A stretch of DNA of 64,000 nucleotides from Alistipes sp. (GTDB lineage: Bacteria; Bacteroidota; Bacteroidia; Bacteroidales; Rikenellaceae), in assembly GCA_017937125.1 (NCBI GenBank), contig JAGBEH010000001.1, positions 744,001 through 808,000 of the forward strand. Reading direction: 5' to 3'. The notes below the pieces were generated by a model. The model had not been told where the DNA came from. It did not search any database and worked only from the letters and a program-made list of their open reading frames with translations. The translations under genes and the position numbers were made by a program. Below, in pieces: positions 10,239 through 18,120 of this stretch; the stretch's first letter is position 1; each line of letters opens with the position of its first letter.

Positions 10239-10276
10239 TAAAAAAATCCCATTGTTCACGACGTAAACAATGGGAT
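10239..10276 (-). terminator. Attenuator terminator (3:4 hairpin) in the trpB2 leader
   Basis: On the minus strand ATCCCATTGTT pairs with AACAATGGGAT (11 bp, extended to 14 by three more pairs around a GTC loop), followed at once by seven T. It lies between the leader ORF and the trpB2 start, 26 bases from the ATG, so it must be bypassed for trpB2 to be transcribed from the leader promoter. Confidence 0.9.
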
Positions 10277-10339
10277 CGATGATTTCTGTTCCTGCGATGA
10301 TGCTATATATGCACACGACGATCTCGCTCATTGCCTACG
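10262..10339 (-). promoter_or_regulatory. Predicted antiterminator (2:3 pairing) of the trpB2 leader
   Basis: Minus-strand CGTAGGCAATG (10329-10339) can pair with CATTGTTTACG (10262-10272) over 11 bp with two G-U pairs. GATCG (about 10320-10324) can pair with CGATC (10274-10278). The second partner includes most of the terminator's 5' arm, so the two structures exclude each other. Region 2 lies within the leader ORF, a few codons after the Trp run. Confidence 0.75.
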
Positions 10340-10383
10340 TAAGTCAAGGAGCGCCACCACCAATATTGTGCATTGAAGATCAT
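10303..10383 (-). CDS. Leader peptide with three consecutive Trp codons (trpL-like)
   Basis: A 26-codon ORF on the minus strand, beginning MIFNAQYWWWRSL and ending RRVHI before TAG. Three consecutive TGG codons (10354-10362) occur at codons 8-10; Trp is the rarest residue in most proteins, so a run of three in a 26-codon ORF is very unlikely by chance. The ORF begins about 16 bases after the predicted transcription start and ends 26 bases before the terminator hairpin. Its second half encodes antiterminator region 2. It is the expected sensor of charged tRNA-Trp: stalling at the Trp codons would favour antitermination. It need not have any function as a peptide. Confidence 0.85.
   Translation of the reverse strand: MIFNAQYWWWRSLTYVGNERDRRVHI
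10325..10353 (-). promoter_or_regulatory. Predicted protector hairpin (1:2) of the trpB2 leader
   Basis: Minus-strand CGCTC, directly after the three Trp codons, can pair with GAGCG, with inner TTG/CAA pairs. It would sequester region 2 of the antiterminator unless a ribosome stalled on the Trp codons covers its 5' arm. Short stem, so moderately supported. Confidence 0.55.
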
Positions 10384-10405
10384 AATTGCTGTCTCGTTTC
10401 TTTTG

Positions 10406-10437
10406 CAAATATATGACATCGGTTTGTAAAATGCAAA
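10406..10437 (-). promoter_or_regulatory. Promoter of the trpB2 leader transcript
   Basis: On the minus strand TTTG (10434-10437), exactly 20 bases, TATATTTG (10406-10413). Transcription would start near 10400 and give a leader of about 185 bases before trpB2, long for this window and containing the attenuator. Confidence 0.8.
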
Positions 10438-10453
10438 TTCGGGAGGATTTTTA

Positions 10454-10484
10454 TTTCGATGTTTTATTAAAATATGTATCTTTG
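10454..10484 (+). promoter_or_regulatory. Putative promoter of pheT
   Basis: TATCTTTG at 10477-10484 with TTTC at 10454-10457 (19-base spacer), 32 bases before the pheT ATG and back to back with the trpB2 promoter. Confidence 0.6.
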
Positions 10485-10516
10485 TGTGTTTTTCCGAAAA
10501 ATAAAATTTACTGCAT

Positions 10517-12979
10517 ATGAATATCTCTTACAAGTGGCTTAAGAATTATATCGATACCGATCTGTCGGCCGAGGAAATTGCGGTTATACTTACCGATATA
10601 GGTCTGGAGGTGGAAAGTTTCGAGAAGATAGAGACGATACGCGGCGGATTGGCCGGCGTGGTCGTCGGCGAAGTCCTTACCTGCGTCGATCATCCCGACA
10701 GCGATCATCTCCACGTCACTACTGTGGATGTAGGCGGCGGAGAACCGCTGCAGATCGTATGCGGAGCGGCGAATTGCCGTGCTGGGCTTAAGGTCGTATG
10801 CGCTACGGTTGGTGCCGTGCTGTACCCTAACGGCGGAGACGAGGAGTTCAAGATCAAACGCAGCAAGATTCGCGGCGTGGAGTCGCTCGGTATGCTTTGC
10901 GCCGAAGATGAACTCGGCATAGGTACGGACCATGCGGGGATTATGGAGCTGCCGTCGGATGCTAAGGTCGGAATGCCTGCACGCGAATATTTCGGCATTC
11001 AGGATGATTATCTTATAGGTATCGGCCTGACGCCTAACCGTGTGGATGCCGCATCGCATATGGGTGTGGCGCGCGATCTGGCGGCTTATCTGCGCAGCCG
11101 CGGCAAGAACGTTTCGGTCAAACTGCCGAACGTGGACGATTTCAGGACTGATAACCGCGATCTCGTAATGGATGTCGCCGTGGAGAACTTCGAGGCCTGT
11201 CCGCGTTATGCAGGTGTTACGGTGACTGGGTGCAAGATAGCTCCTTCGCCCGAATGGATGCAGAATTACCTGCGCGCCGTGGGTATCAATCCCAAAAACA
11301 ATCTTGTGGACATAACGAATTTCGTATTGTTCGAGCTGGGGCAGCCTTTGCACGCTTTCGATGCAGCCAAAATCGACGGCAGGCGCATCATCGTCAAGAC
11401 CTGTGCCGAGGGGACGCCTTTCGTCACACTCGACGGCGTGGAGCGCAAGCTGTCGTCTCAGGACCTGATGATTTGCTCGGCGGAACATCCTATGTGTATT
11501 GCGGGTGTCTTCGGCGGGGCGGATTCGGGCATCGGCGATACCACGTCGGACGTATTCATCGAGTCTGCGTATTTCAATCCCGTCTGGGTCCGCAAGACGG
11601 CGAAACGCTTCGGTCTCAATACCGACTCTTCGTTCCGTTTCGAGCGCGGCATAGACCCCAATATGCAGGTGTATGCCTTGAAACGGGCCGCACTTCTGAT
11701 GAAGGAGCTGGCAGGAGGTTCGATTTCGAGCGACATTATCGATATTTGTCCCGTGCCTGCCGAAGATTTCCGTTTCGATATATCGCTGGCACGCGTAAAT
11801 TCGCTTATCGGCAAGGAGATTCCCGAACATACCGTTCGCGAGATACTTGCAGCCCTCGAGGTGAAGGTCGAGGCGGAAAAAGACGGAGTGTTGAGTGTGG
11901 CCGTACCGCCCTACCGCGTGGATGTGCGCCGCGAAGCCGACCTTATCGAGGATATTCTCCGCATATACGGCTATAACAATGTCGAGATTCCCGAACACGT
12001 CAATTCCACATTGTCGTATGTACAGAAGCCCGACAAACCTCATCTGGTGAATTCGGTGTCCGACTTCCTGACATCCCGCGGATTCACCGAGATAATGTCG
12101 AACTCCCTGACCAAGGGGTCCTATTACGAGGGGCTCGACTCGTATAAAGCCGAGAATTGCGTTCGCATACTCAACCCGCTGAGCGCCGATCTGAACGTTA
12201 TGCGGCAGACTTTGCTGTTCAATGCTATGGAGGCTGTGGAGTTGAACGCGAACCGCCGCAACGGCAATCTCAAGCTTTATGAATTCGGCAACTGCTATTT
12301 CTATAATGCGGAGAATGCCGATGCGGGAAATGCGCTTGCCCCGTATTCCGAGAATTTCCGTTTGGCCCTGACCGTAACCGGAGAATCCGTCGCGCAGAAT
12401 TGGAACGAAAAGGCGCAGAGAGCGTCGTTCTTTACGTTGAAAGCTGCCGTAGAGTTGATTCTCAAACGTTTCGGGCTCGATATTTACAAATTGAAAACGG
12501 AGACCCTGACGTGCGATATGTTCGGCGAGGCCGTCGCCCTGTATCTCAACGGTTCCGAATTGGCGAGACTGGGCGTTGTGAATACGAAGATTGTCAAGGC
12601 GTTCGGATTGAAACAGGAGGTATTTTTCGCCGAACTGGATTTCGACAAGCTGGCCAAGAGCACCAAGAAACATAAGATTGCGGCAGAAGAACTGTCCAAG
12701 TTCCCTGAGGTGCGCCGCGACCTTGCGCTGCTTGTGGATAAGTCTGTTACGTTCTCGCAATTGCGCGACATAGCGGTCGCGACCGAGAAGAAACTGCTTA
12801 AGAATGTCGCGCTGTTCGATGTCTATGAGGGCGACAAGCTGCCTGAAGGTAAAAAGTCTTACGCCTTGAGCTTTATCCTTGAGGATAAGACCCAGACGCT
12901 TAATGACAATATCATCGAACGGGTTATGTCCAACCTTCAGAAGCAGTTCGAACTGCGTGCCGGTGCGCAGATACGTTGA
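10517..12979 (+). CDS. pheT: Phenylalanine--tRNA ligase beta subunit
   Basis: An 820-residue beta subunit of the (alpha-beta)2 phenylalanyl-tRNA synthetase, full length for bacteria. From the N-terminus: the conserved start MNISYKWLKNYID, a tRNA-binding (EMAP/OB) domain at about 40-150 (VVVGEVLTCVDHPDSDHLHV), the B3/4 editing domain at about 210-390, B5, the catalytic-like core and a C-terminal ferredoxin-like anticodon-binding domain (ending near SYALSFILEDKTQTLND). The alpha subunit gene is not in this window, so pheS and pheT are unlinked here. A strong terminator follows. Confidence 0.97.
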   Translation: MNISYKWLKNYIDTDLSAEEIAVILTDIGLEVESFEKIETIRGGLAGVVVGEVLTCVDHPDSDHLHVTTVDVGGGEPLQIVCGAANCRAGLKVVCATVGAVLYPNGGDEEFKIKRSKIRGVESLGMLCAEDELGIGTDHAGIMELPSDAKVGMPAREYFGIQDDYLIGIGLTPNRVDAASHMGVARDLAAYLRSRGKNVSVKLPNVDDFRTDNRDLVMDVAVENFEACPRYAGVTVTGCKIAPSPEWMQNYLRAVGINPKNNLVDITNFVLFELGQPLHAFDAAKIDGRRIIVKTCAEGTPFVTLDGVERKLSSQDLMICSAEHPMCIAGVFGGADSGIGDTTSDVFIESAYFNPVWVRKTAKRFGLNTDSSFRFERGIDPNMQVYALKRAALLMKELAGGSISSDIIDICPVPAEDFRFDISLARVNSLIGKEIPEHTVREILAALEVKVEAEKDGVLSVAVPPYRVDVRREADLIEDILRIYGYNNVEIPEHVNSTLSYVQKPDKPHLVNSVSDFLTSRGFTEIMSNSLTKGSYYEGLDSYKAENCVRILNPLSADLNVMRQTLLFNAMEAVELNANRRNGNLKLYEFGNCYFYNAENADAGNALAPYSENFRLALTVTGESVAQNWNEKAQRASFFTLKAAVELILKRFGLDIYKLKTETLTCDMFGEAVALYLNGSELARLGVVNTKIVKAFGLKQEVFFAELDFDKLAKSTKKHKIAAEELSKFPEVRRDLALLVDKSVTFSQLRDIAVATEKKLLKNVALFDVYEGDKLPEGKKSYALSFILEDKTQTLNDNIIERVMSNLQKQFELRAGAQIR

Positions 12980-13060
12980 TGCACGTGTTCGGTTTGTCGA
13001 TGCGGAGTATTCGGGAATATCATAAAAGAAGGATCTGAAGCAGACAAATTCTATTCAACG

Positions 13061-13100
13061 AAAACGCCCCTGTCGGATACATTCCGACAGGGGCGTTTCT
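13061..13100. terminator. Bidirectional terminator between pheT and hexosaminidase
   Basis: A perfect 16-bp stem, AAACGCCCCTGTCGGA at 13062-13077 and its complement at 13083-13098, with a 5-base loop. A-rich and T-rich flanks allow it to serve both convergent genes. Its core, CCCCTGTCGGA, recurs in the hairpin at 22297-22328. Confidence 0.88.
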
Positions 13101-13125
13101 AATGCTTACAGGACGTTTCTGCGTA

Positions 13126-15291
13126 TTATAATATCGGCTTGATTTTCGGCGGCTGAATGATTACGGTCGGGGTGCCGTTGCCGTCGCAGGTCGATACTAT
13201 GCGCGCGGCTTTAATGCGTTGCGGGTTTATCAGCCGCGCTTTGCCGCCGTGAAGAACCGCCGCCCGCTCGAACGATATGCCGTCGATGCTCGTTTCGAGA
13301 AATCCCGAGTCGAAAATACATTTGGGCAGGTGGTCGTATCCAGTCGTGAATTCTATCTCGCGGCATTCGACGGGCGTGTCGAATTCGAACAGAAACCAGT
13401 CGCCTTGCTTGCAGGTGCGGACCGTTCGGGCTCCGCTTGTGTACGATTCGACGCGCGAGAACGGCGCCCGTTCCGCAGCCTCCATAGACGATGTGAGCCT
13501 GAAAGCGGGCTTGATAACGGCGTAATGCTCCGAAATGCCCGTCTTGGCGCTCGTGCCGCTGCGGTATTCGCTCCAGAAGAGGTATTCTGCGGGTTTGTCC
13601 GTCTTGAACGGATGTATGTATCGCGTCTTCGAGTTTTCATTCTCCTTGCAGTAGAATATGGTCGCATTTTCATCCGTAGAGGCGCTTAAGCGTCCGTTCG
13701 AGTAGCTTACCGACGGCGGGGCGAGCCTGAATCGGATACCCATAGATGCCAAACGGTCGTAGTGCTTGCTCCGCAGGCGGTCGGTGAAATCTTGCAGGCT
13801 GCTGCCGTATTTGCCCCAGCCTATTTCAGCGACTGCGCACAGACGGGGGAACGTCTGGTAGTGCAGGTAGTCGAGGGTTTCGGGCGTATGCGATACGTAT
13901 AACTCGCTGAAGAATGTCGCTTCGACGCCTATTACGTTGCGGAGGTGTTCCTCGGTGAACCCCTGTTCCGCGAAGTCGAACGAATAGCACTGTTCGGTGT
14001 CGAAAATGGCCGCCCAATTATGCCCGTCCTCGCGTGGAGACTGCCGCATATCGAGATAGAAATATTGCCCCGGCATAACGACCGTTTTGTATCCTTTGCC
14101 CGTTGCCGCAAGACATCGTTCCGTGTTTTCCCAGCCGTGCACGCGTACAGTTCTCGGCAATGTCCCTCCGTTTACGGCTTCGTTCCATACTGCCGGAGTT
14201 TTACCGTATCTGCCTATGATTTTCCCTGCTTCGGACATAAAACGGTCTTCCAGCCTGCGTATGTCGTCATAGCCGTTTCTCGCGGCGAAGGCGGAACATC
14301 GCGGGCATTGCCGCCATTGCGACATCTCGACCTCGTCCCCTCCTATATGGATGAATTTCGACGGGAACAGCTGGCATATTTCGCCGAGTATGTCCTCCAA
14401 AAGTTTATAATTGGACTCTTCGGATGCGCACCATGCGGAGCGATATTCGTAGCCGTTCGTCGTATTTCGGTTCGGTTCGTAGTCGCACAGGATTTCGGGA
14501 TGTATGTTCGCCATCGTCCTGCTGTGCCCGGGCAAATCTATCTCGGGGATGATCTCTATGTTGCGTATCGCCGCATATTCGATGATCTCTTTCATCTGGC
14601 GCTGGGTGAAATATCCTCCGTAGGTCTCGCCCCATTTGCCGTAGACGGATTTTATAGGCGACGAGCCTCCTCTCCACGCCCCCGCTTCCGTAAGTTCAGG
14701 ATGCGACTTTATCTCTATGCGCCACCCTTCGTCGTCGGTCAGATGCAGGTGCAATTTGTTTATTTTGTGATAAGACAGTATGTCTATATAATGTTTTACT
14801 TTATCTATGTCTATCCACGTGCGGGCAACGTCGAGCATAAAGCCGCGGTATTCGAATCGGGGGGCATCCTTTATCGTGCAACAGTTTACGGTGGCAGGCA
14901 GTCTGCATCGTCTGGTGTAGACGTCGCTCGGCATCAGTTGAAACAGCGACTGTATGCCGTTGAATACGCCGCCGTAGCTTCCTCCCTTGACGGATATGCG
15001 CGTGCCGTCTATTGCGAGTATGTATGCTTCGCCTTCTAACTCGGGGTCGATTTGCAGCAATATGCAATTTTTGGGGCGTGCCGTGCGGGAGACATGCTTT
15101 ACTCCGAGGTAATCGAGCATATACACCACGAGCGGACGCAATTCATCGTCGGAGTATACGACGGTAGTCGATGGCATTATGATGAATGCCCCGCTTTTTT
15201 CCGTTACGGACGACGGTTGCGGGACGATGGCATATGCGGCTGTTGTCAATACCGTCGCAATGAATAACAGGAGCGTAAATCTCGATTTCAT
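13126..15291 (-). CDS. Glycoside hydrolase family 20 beta-N-acetylhexosaminidase
   Basis: A 721-residue secreted enzyme that removes terminal beta-linked GlcNAc or GalNAc, for example from mucin or N-glycans. Signal peptide at residues 1-21 (LTTAAYA). An N-terminal GH20b-like domain (about 22-140) precedes the TIM barrel; the family motifs HLHLTDDEGWRIEIKSHPEL and IHIGGDEVEMSQW are present, with the catalytic pair Asp319-Glu320. The last 150 or so residues look like a galactose-binding (F5/8-type) beta-sandwich. The gene is single, convergent with pheT and divergent from mazG. Confidence 0.95.
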   Translation of the reverse strand: MKSRFTLLLFIATVLTTAAYAIVPQPSSVTEKSGAFIIMPSTTVVYSDDELRPLVVYMLDYLGVKHVSRTARPKNCILLQIDPELEGEAYILAIDGTRISVKGGSYGGVFNGIQSLFQLMPSDVYTRRCRLPATVNCCTIKDAPRFEYRGFMLDVARTWIDIDKVKHYIDILSYHKINKLHLHLTDDEGWRIEIKSHPELTEAGAWRGGSSPIKSVYGKWGETYGGYFTQRQMKEIIEYAAIRNIEIIPEIDLPGHSRTMANIHPEILCDYEPNRNTTNGYEYRSAWCASEESNYKLLEDILGEICQLFPSKFIHIGGDEVEMSQWRQCPRCSAFAARNGYDDIRRLEDRFMSEAGKIIGRYGKTPAVWNEAVNGGTLPRTVRVHGWENTERCLAATGKGYKTVVMPGQYFYLDMRQSPREDGHNWAAIFDTEQCYSFDFAEQGFTEEHLRNVIGVEATFFSELYVSHTPETLDYLHYQTFPRLCAVAEIGWGKYGSSLQDFTDRLRSKHYDRLASMGIRFRLAPPSVSYSNGRLSASTDENATIFYCKENENSKTRYIHPFKTDKPAEYLFWSEYRSGTSAKTGISEHYAVIKPAFRLTSSMEAAERAPFSRVESYTSGARTVRTCKQGDWFLFEFDTPVECREIEFTTGYDHLPKCIFDSGFLETSIDGISFERAAVLHGGKARLINPQRIKAARIVSTCDGNGTPTVIIQPPKIKPIL

Positions 15292-15344
15292 ATCGGAGGT
15301 TCAAAATAGTTTATTACAAAATTAATATTTTCGGCCGAAAAAAC

Positions 15345-15352
15345 TAACTTTG
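15345..15352 (+). promoter_or_regulatory. Putative -7 element for mazG
   Basis: TAACTTTG, 22 bases before the mazG ATG. No convincing -33 element. Confidence 0.5.
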
Positions 15353-15374
15353 CAAAGATTTAATTACAAATGTT

Positions 15375-16154
15375 ATGAGTAACAGATATGCTGAATCGAC
15401 TTTGCGCCTGCTGGAGGTGATGGATACGCTGCGCGTGCAGTGTCCGTGGGACAGGGAGCAGACGTTCGAATCGTTGAGAAACAATACTATCGAGGAGACT
15501 TACGAACTGGCGGATGCCATAGCCGACGGAAATATGGACGGCATCAAAGAGGAACTCGGGGATCTGCTCCTGCACGTGGTGTTCTATTCTAAGCTCGGAG
15601 CGGAACAGGGGGTGTTCGACTATGCGGATGTGGCCAACGGTATCTGCGACAAATTGATTTACAGGCATCCGCACGTTTACGGCGACATACACGCGGATAC
15701 GCCTGCGGAGGTGAAACATAATTGGGAGCTGCTCAAGCTGCGCAAGAAGAACCGCAAGAAAGGTACGTTGGGCGGTGTACCGCGCAGTCTGCCTGCGATG
15801 GTCAAGGCATATCGCATCGGCGAAAAGGCTGCCGGCGTAGGATTCGACTGGGAGTGTCGGGAAGACGTGTGGAGCAAGGTCAAAGAGGAGATCGGCGAGG
15901 TCGAAGCCGAGATCGCTTCCGCAGACAGGGAGCGTATGGCGGATGAGTTCGGCGACCTGTTCTTTGCGTTGATCAATGCGTGTCGGCTTTACGGTGTCGA
16001 TCCCGAGCTGGCGCTGGAGCGAACCAACAAGAAGTTCATCAAGCGTTTCGACGGTATGGAAGAGGCTGCGGCGGCCGAAGGCCGTACGCTGGGCGAGCTG
16101 TCTGCGGATGAGATGAACGAGCTGTGGGAACGGCAAAAAACGGAAAACAGGTAA
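15375..16154 (+). CDS. mazG: Nucleoside triphosphate pyrophosphohydrolase MazG
   Basis: A 259-residue tandem MazG-domain enzyme that hydrolyses NTPs to NMP and pyrophosphate and is thought to clean the nucleotide pool. The first domain (residues 10-110) shows CPWDREQTFESLRNNTIEETYEL with the metal-binding EExxE and EELGDLL; the second (about 150-240) repeats EEIGEVEAEI and DEFGDLFFALINA. The length is typical. The gene for the carbonic anhydrase-like protein starts 4 bases after its stop, so the two are probably co-transcribed. Confidence 0.96.
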   Translation: MSNRYAESTLRLLEVMDTLRVQCPWDREQTFESLRNNTIEETYELADAIADGNMDGIKEELGDLLLHVVFYSKLGAEQGVFDYADVANGICDKLIYRHPHVYGDIHADTPAEVKHNWELLKLRKKNRKKGTLGGVPRSLPAMVKAYRIGEKAAGVGFDWECREDVWSKVKEEIGEVEAEIASADRERMADEFGDLFFALINACRLYGVDPELALERTNKKFIKRFDGMEEAAAAEGRTLGELSADEMNELWERQKTENR

Positions 16155-16158
16155 GATT

Positions 16159-16689
16159 ATGGCATTGATAAAGAGTGTGCGCGGTTATGAACCGCAGGTC
16201 GGCGAGAATACGTTTCTGGCCGAGACCGCCGTATTGATCGGCGACGTTACGATAGGACGCGATTGTTCGATCTGGTACAATGTCGTTTTGCGCGGGGATG
16301 TCAATACGATAACCGTAGGCGATCGCACGAACATACAGGACGGGACCGTAATCCATACATTGTACGACGGCTCGAAACATCCGTCGCAGACACATATCGG
16401 GAATGATGTCTCGATCGGGCACAATGCCACGATACACGGGGCCGTCATCGAAGACAACTGCCTGATAGGTATGGGTGCTACCGTGCTCGACAATGCCGTC
16501 GTGGCTTCGGGATGCATAATTGCGGCCAATGCTCTGGTGCTGTCGGGTTCGCGGCTCGAACCCGACTCCGTATATGCGGGAGTACCGGCCAAAAAGGTCA
16601 AGGACGTGACGCCCGAGCAGCGTGAGGAGATAATACGACGCATAGCCAACGATTACAGGATGTATGCGTCGTGGTATGATGAAAAGTAA
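16159..16689 (+). CDS. Gamma-carbonic anhydrase-like hexapeptide-repeat protein
   Basis: A 176-residue left-handed beta-helix protein of the YrdA/PaaY/gamma-CA group. Hexapeptide repeats run through most of the chain (NTFLAETAVLIGDVTIGRDC, VLRGDVNTITVGDRTNIQD), and the zinc-binding histidines are visible in TVIHTLYDGSKHPSQTHIGN and VSIGHNATIHG. Family members are trimers; some hydrate CO2 and others have no known reaction, so the activity is not certain. It follows mazG by 4 bases. Confidence 0.88.
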   Translation: MALIKSVRGYEPQVGENTFLAETAVLIGDVTIGRDCSIWYNVVLRGDVNTITVGDRTNIQDGTVIHTLYDGSKHPSQTHIGNDVSIGHNATIHGAVIEDNCLIGMGATVLDNAVVASGCIIAANALVLSGSRLEPDSVYAGVPAKKVKDVTPEQREEIIRRIANDYRMYASWYDEK

Positions 16690-16787
16690 TGCTTCGGGGC
16701 GGGCAGGCGGTTTCCGCGCAGGCACCCCGAAACGTATTCGTAATGCCGTATGGCTTTGAGTGACCTTTTTAGCGTATATAACATCAG

Positions 16788-18119
16788 ATGAGATTGTTCG
16801 GAAAATATTCCTCGTTCACGACGCATTTTATGATGGCGTTGGGCATCAGCCTGATAATCAATTTTTCATATCTGCTGTTGCTCATAGTCGATGAACGGGA
16901 CTACGGTTCGCCCGAGTTGCGCAAATCCGAGCTGAATGAAGTGACGGATGTGCGAGGGGTATTGCGGATACATCCCGACGGGTACGGCTACCTGCTGGAT
17001 TGCGATAATGCGGATATCGACAGCGTGTATGTCCAGTCTTGGAAACTGCGCCATATCGATATTGAGGACGGCGATACGGTGGATGCTGTCGCAGTGTCGC
17101 CGTCGAGCGAGACGGGGCATTACCGCCTTGCAAAAATAGTGGCCGTGAACGGCGAGGAGGTGGATTACGGGACCATACTGAACCGTTCGCGCTACGGAGT
17201 GGATTTAACGGTGCAGATAATATATTATCTCGTATTCTCGTTGTTGATGATCCTCGTTATGACGGCCGGAACGGACCGTAAGGCTGTCTCGCTGAGACTG
17301 TTCTCGAAAAGAGTGCTGCTGTGCGTGGTGCTGACGGTCGGAATCTATTTGCTGGCACCCGTGGCAGACCGCCATACGGGGCGTTTGCTGCCTACGTTCC
17401 TTGCGCGGACGGTGTGGATGAAATTCGATGCCGTCGTCATACTCAAATGTTCGTTTTCGCTCGTGGTTTCCGCACTGTATGCTTATATTTATACCCTTAT
17501 ATACAAGCAGCAGAGTATTGTGGTCGAGAACGAGAGGCTGAAGAGCGAAAATATGACTACGCGGTACAATATGCTTGTCAATCAGGTCAATCCTCACTTC
17601 TTCTTCAACTCGCTGAACTCTTTGGCCACGCTCGTGAGGGAGAATGACAGGGAAAAGGCTTTGGTGTATATAGACCGTATGTCGTATACGTTCAGGTATA
17701 TTCTGCAAAACGGCAAAAATATGACGGTTGCGTTGCGCGAAGAGTTGAGTTTCGCGGAGGCTTACGGCTATATGTTCCGAATCCGATATGAAGACAAGAT
17801 TTTTTTCGATATAGATGTCGATGGGCGGCTTGCGGACAGCGTCCTGCCCTCGTTGTCGCTGCAACCGCTGATAGATAATGCCGTCAAGCACAATGCGATT
17901 ACGGCGCGCAATCCGATGCATATATCTATCACTGCCGAAAACGGGTATCTCGTCGTATCGAACCCGAAATATCCGTTGCTGAAGGCCGCCGAAGGTACGG
18001 GCACGGGGCTGAAGAATTTGAGCAGCCGATATATGTTGATTATCGGTCGGGACATAGAGGTGCTGGATACGGCCGACAGATTTGTCGTGAGACTGCCTCT
18101 GCAAACTGCCAAAGAGTGA
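16788..18119 (+). CDS. LytS-type membrane histidine kinase with a Rho-like cold-shock domain
   Basis: A 443-residue sensor kinase. Predicted membrane helices at about 14-34, 143-161, 175-191 and 213-238 place the N-terminus and kinase in the cytoplasm and residues 35-142 outside. The kinase part is the LytS/YehU (His_kinase) type: phosphoacceptor His270 in NQVNPHFFFNSLNSL, N-box LQPLIDNAVKHN and G-box GTGTGLKNLSSRY. The outer loop (about 55-122) contains GVLRIHPDGYGYLL, DSVYVQSWKLRHI, GDTV and HYRLAKIVAVNG, closely matching the order and spacing of the RNA-binding cold-shock domain of Rho. The response regulator gene starts one base after its stop. The ligand is unknown. Confidence 0.9.
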   Translation: MRLFGKYSSFTTHFMMALGISLIINFSYLLLLIVDERDYGSPELRKSELNEVTDVRGVLRIHPDGYGYLLDCDNADIDSVYVQSWKLRHIDIEDGDTVDAVAVSPSSETGHYRLAKIVAVNGEEVDYGTILNRSRYGVDLTVQIIYYLVFSLLMILVMTAGTDRKAVSLRLFSKRVLLCVVLTVGIYLLAPVADRHTGRLLPTFLARTVWMKFDAVVILKCSFSLVVSALYAYIYTLIYKQQSIVVENERLKSENMTTRYNMLVNQVNPHFFFNSLNSLATLVRENDREKALVYIDRMSYTFRYILQNGKNMTVALREELSFAEAYGYMFRIRYEDKIFFDIDVDGRLADSVLPSLSLQPLIDNAVKHNAITARNPMHISITAENGYLVVSNPKYPLLKAAEGTGTGLKNLSSRYMLIIGRDIEVLDTADRFVVRLPLQTAKE

Positions 18120-18120
18120 T

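Noticed and set aside
10213-10252. An upstream in-frame ATG at 10252 for trpB2.
   Set aside because: It lies inside the terminator stem and would add 13 non-conserved residues; the ATG at 10213 fits the family.
10508-12760. A 750-codon open frame on the minus strand opposite pheT.
   Set aside because: It is antisense to the conserved pheT gene, has no recognisable domain and arises from codon bias on the other strand.
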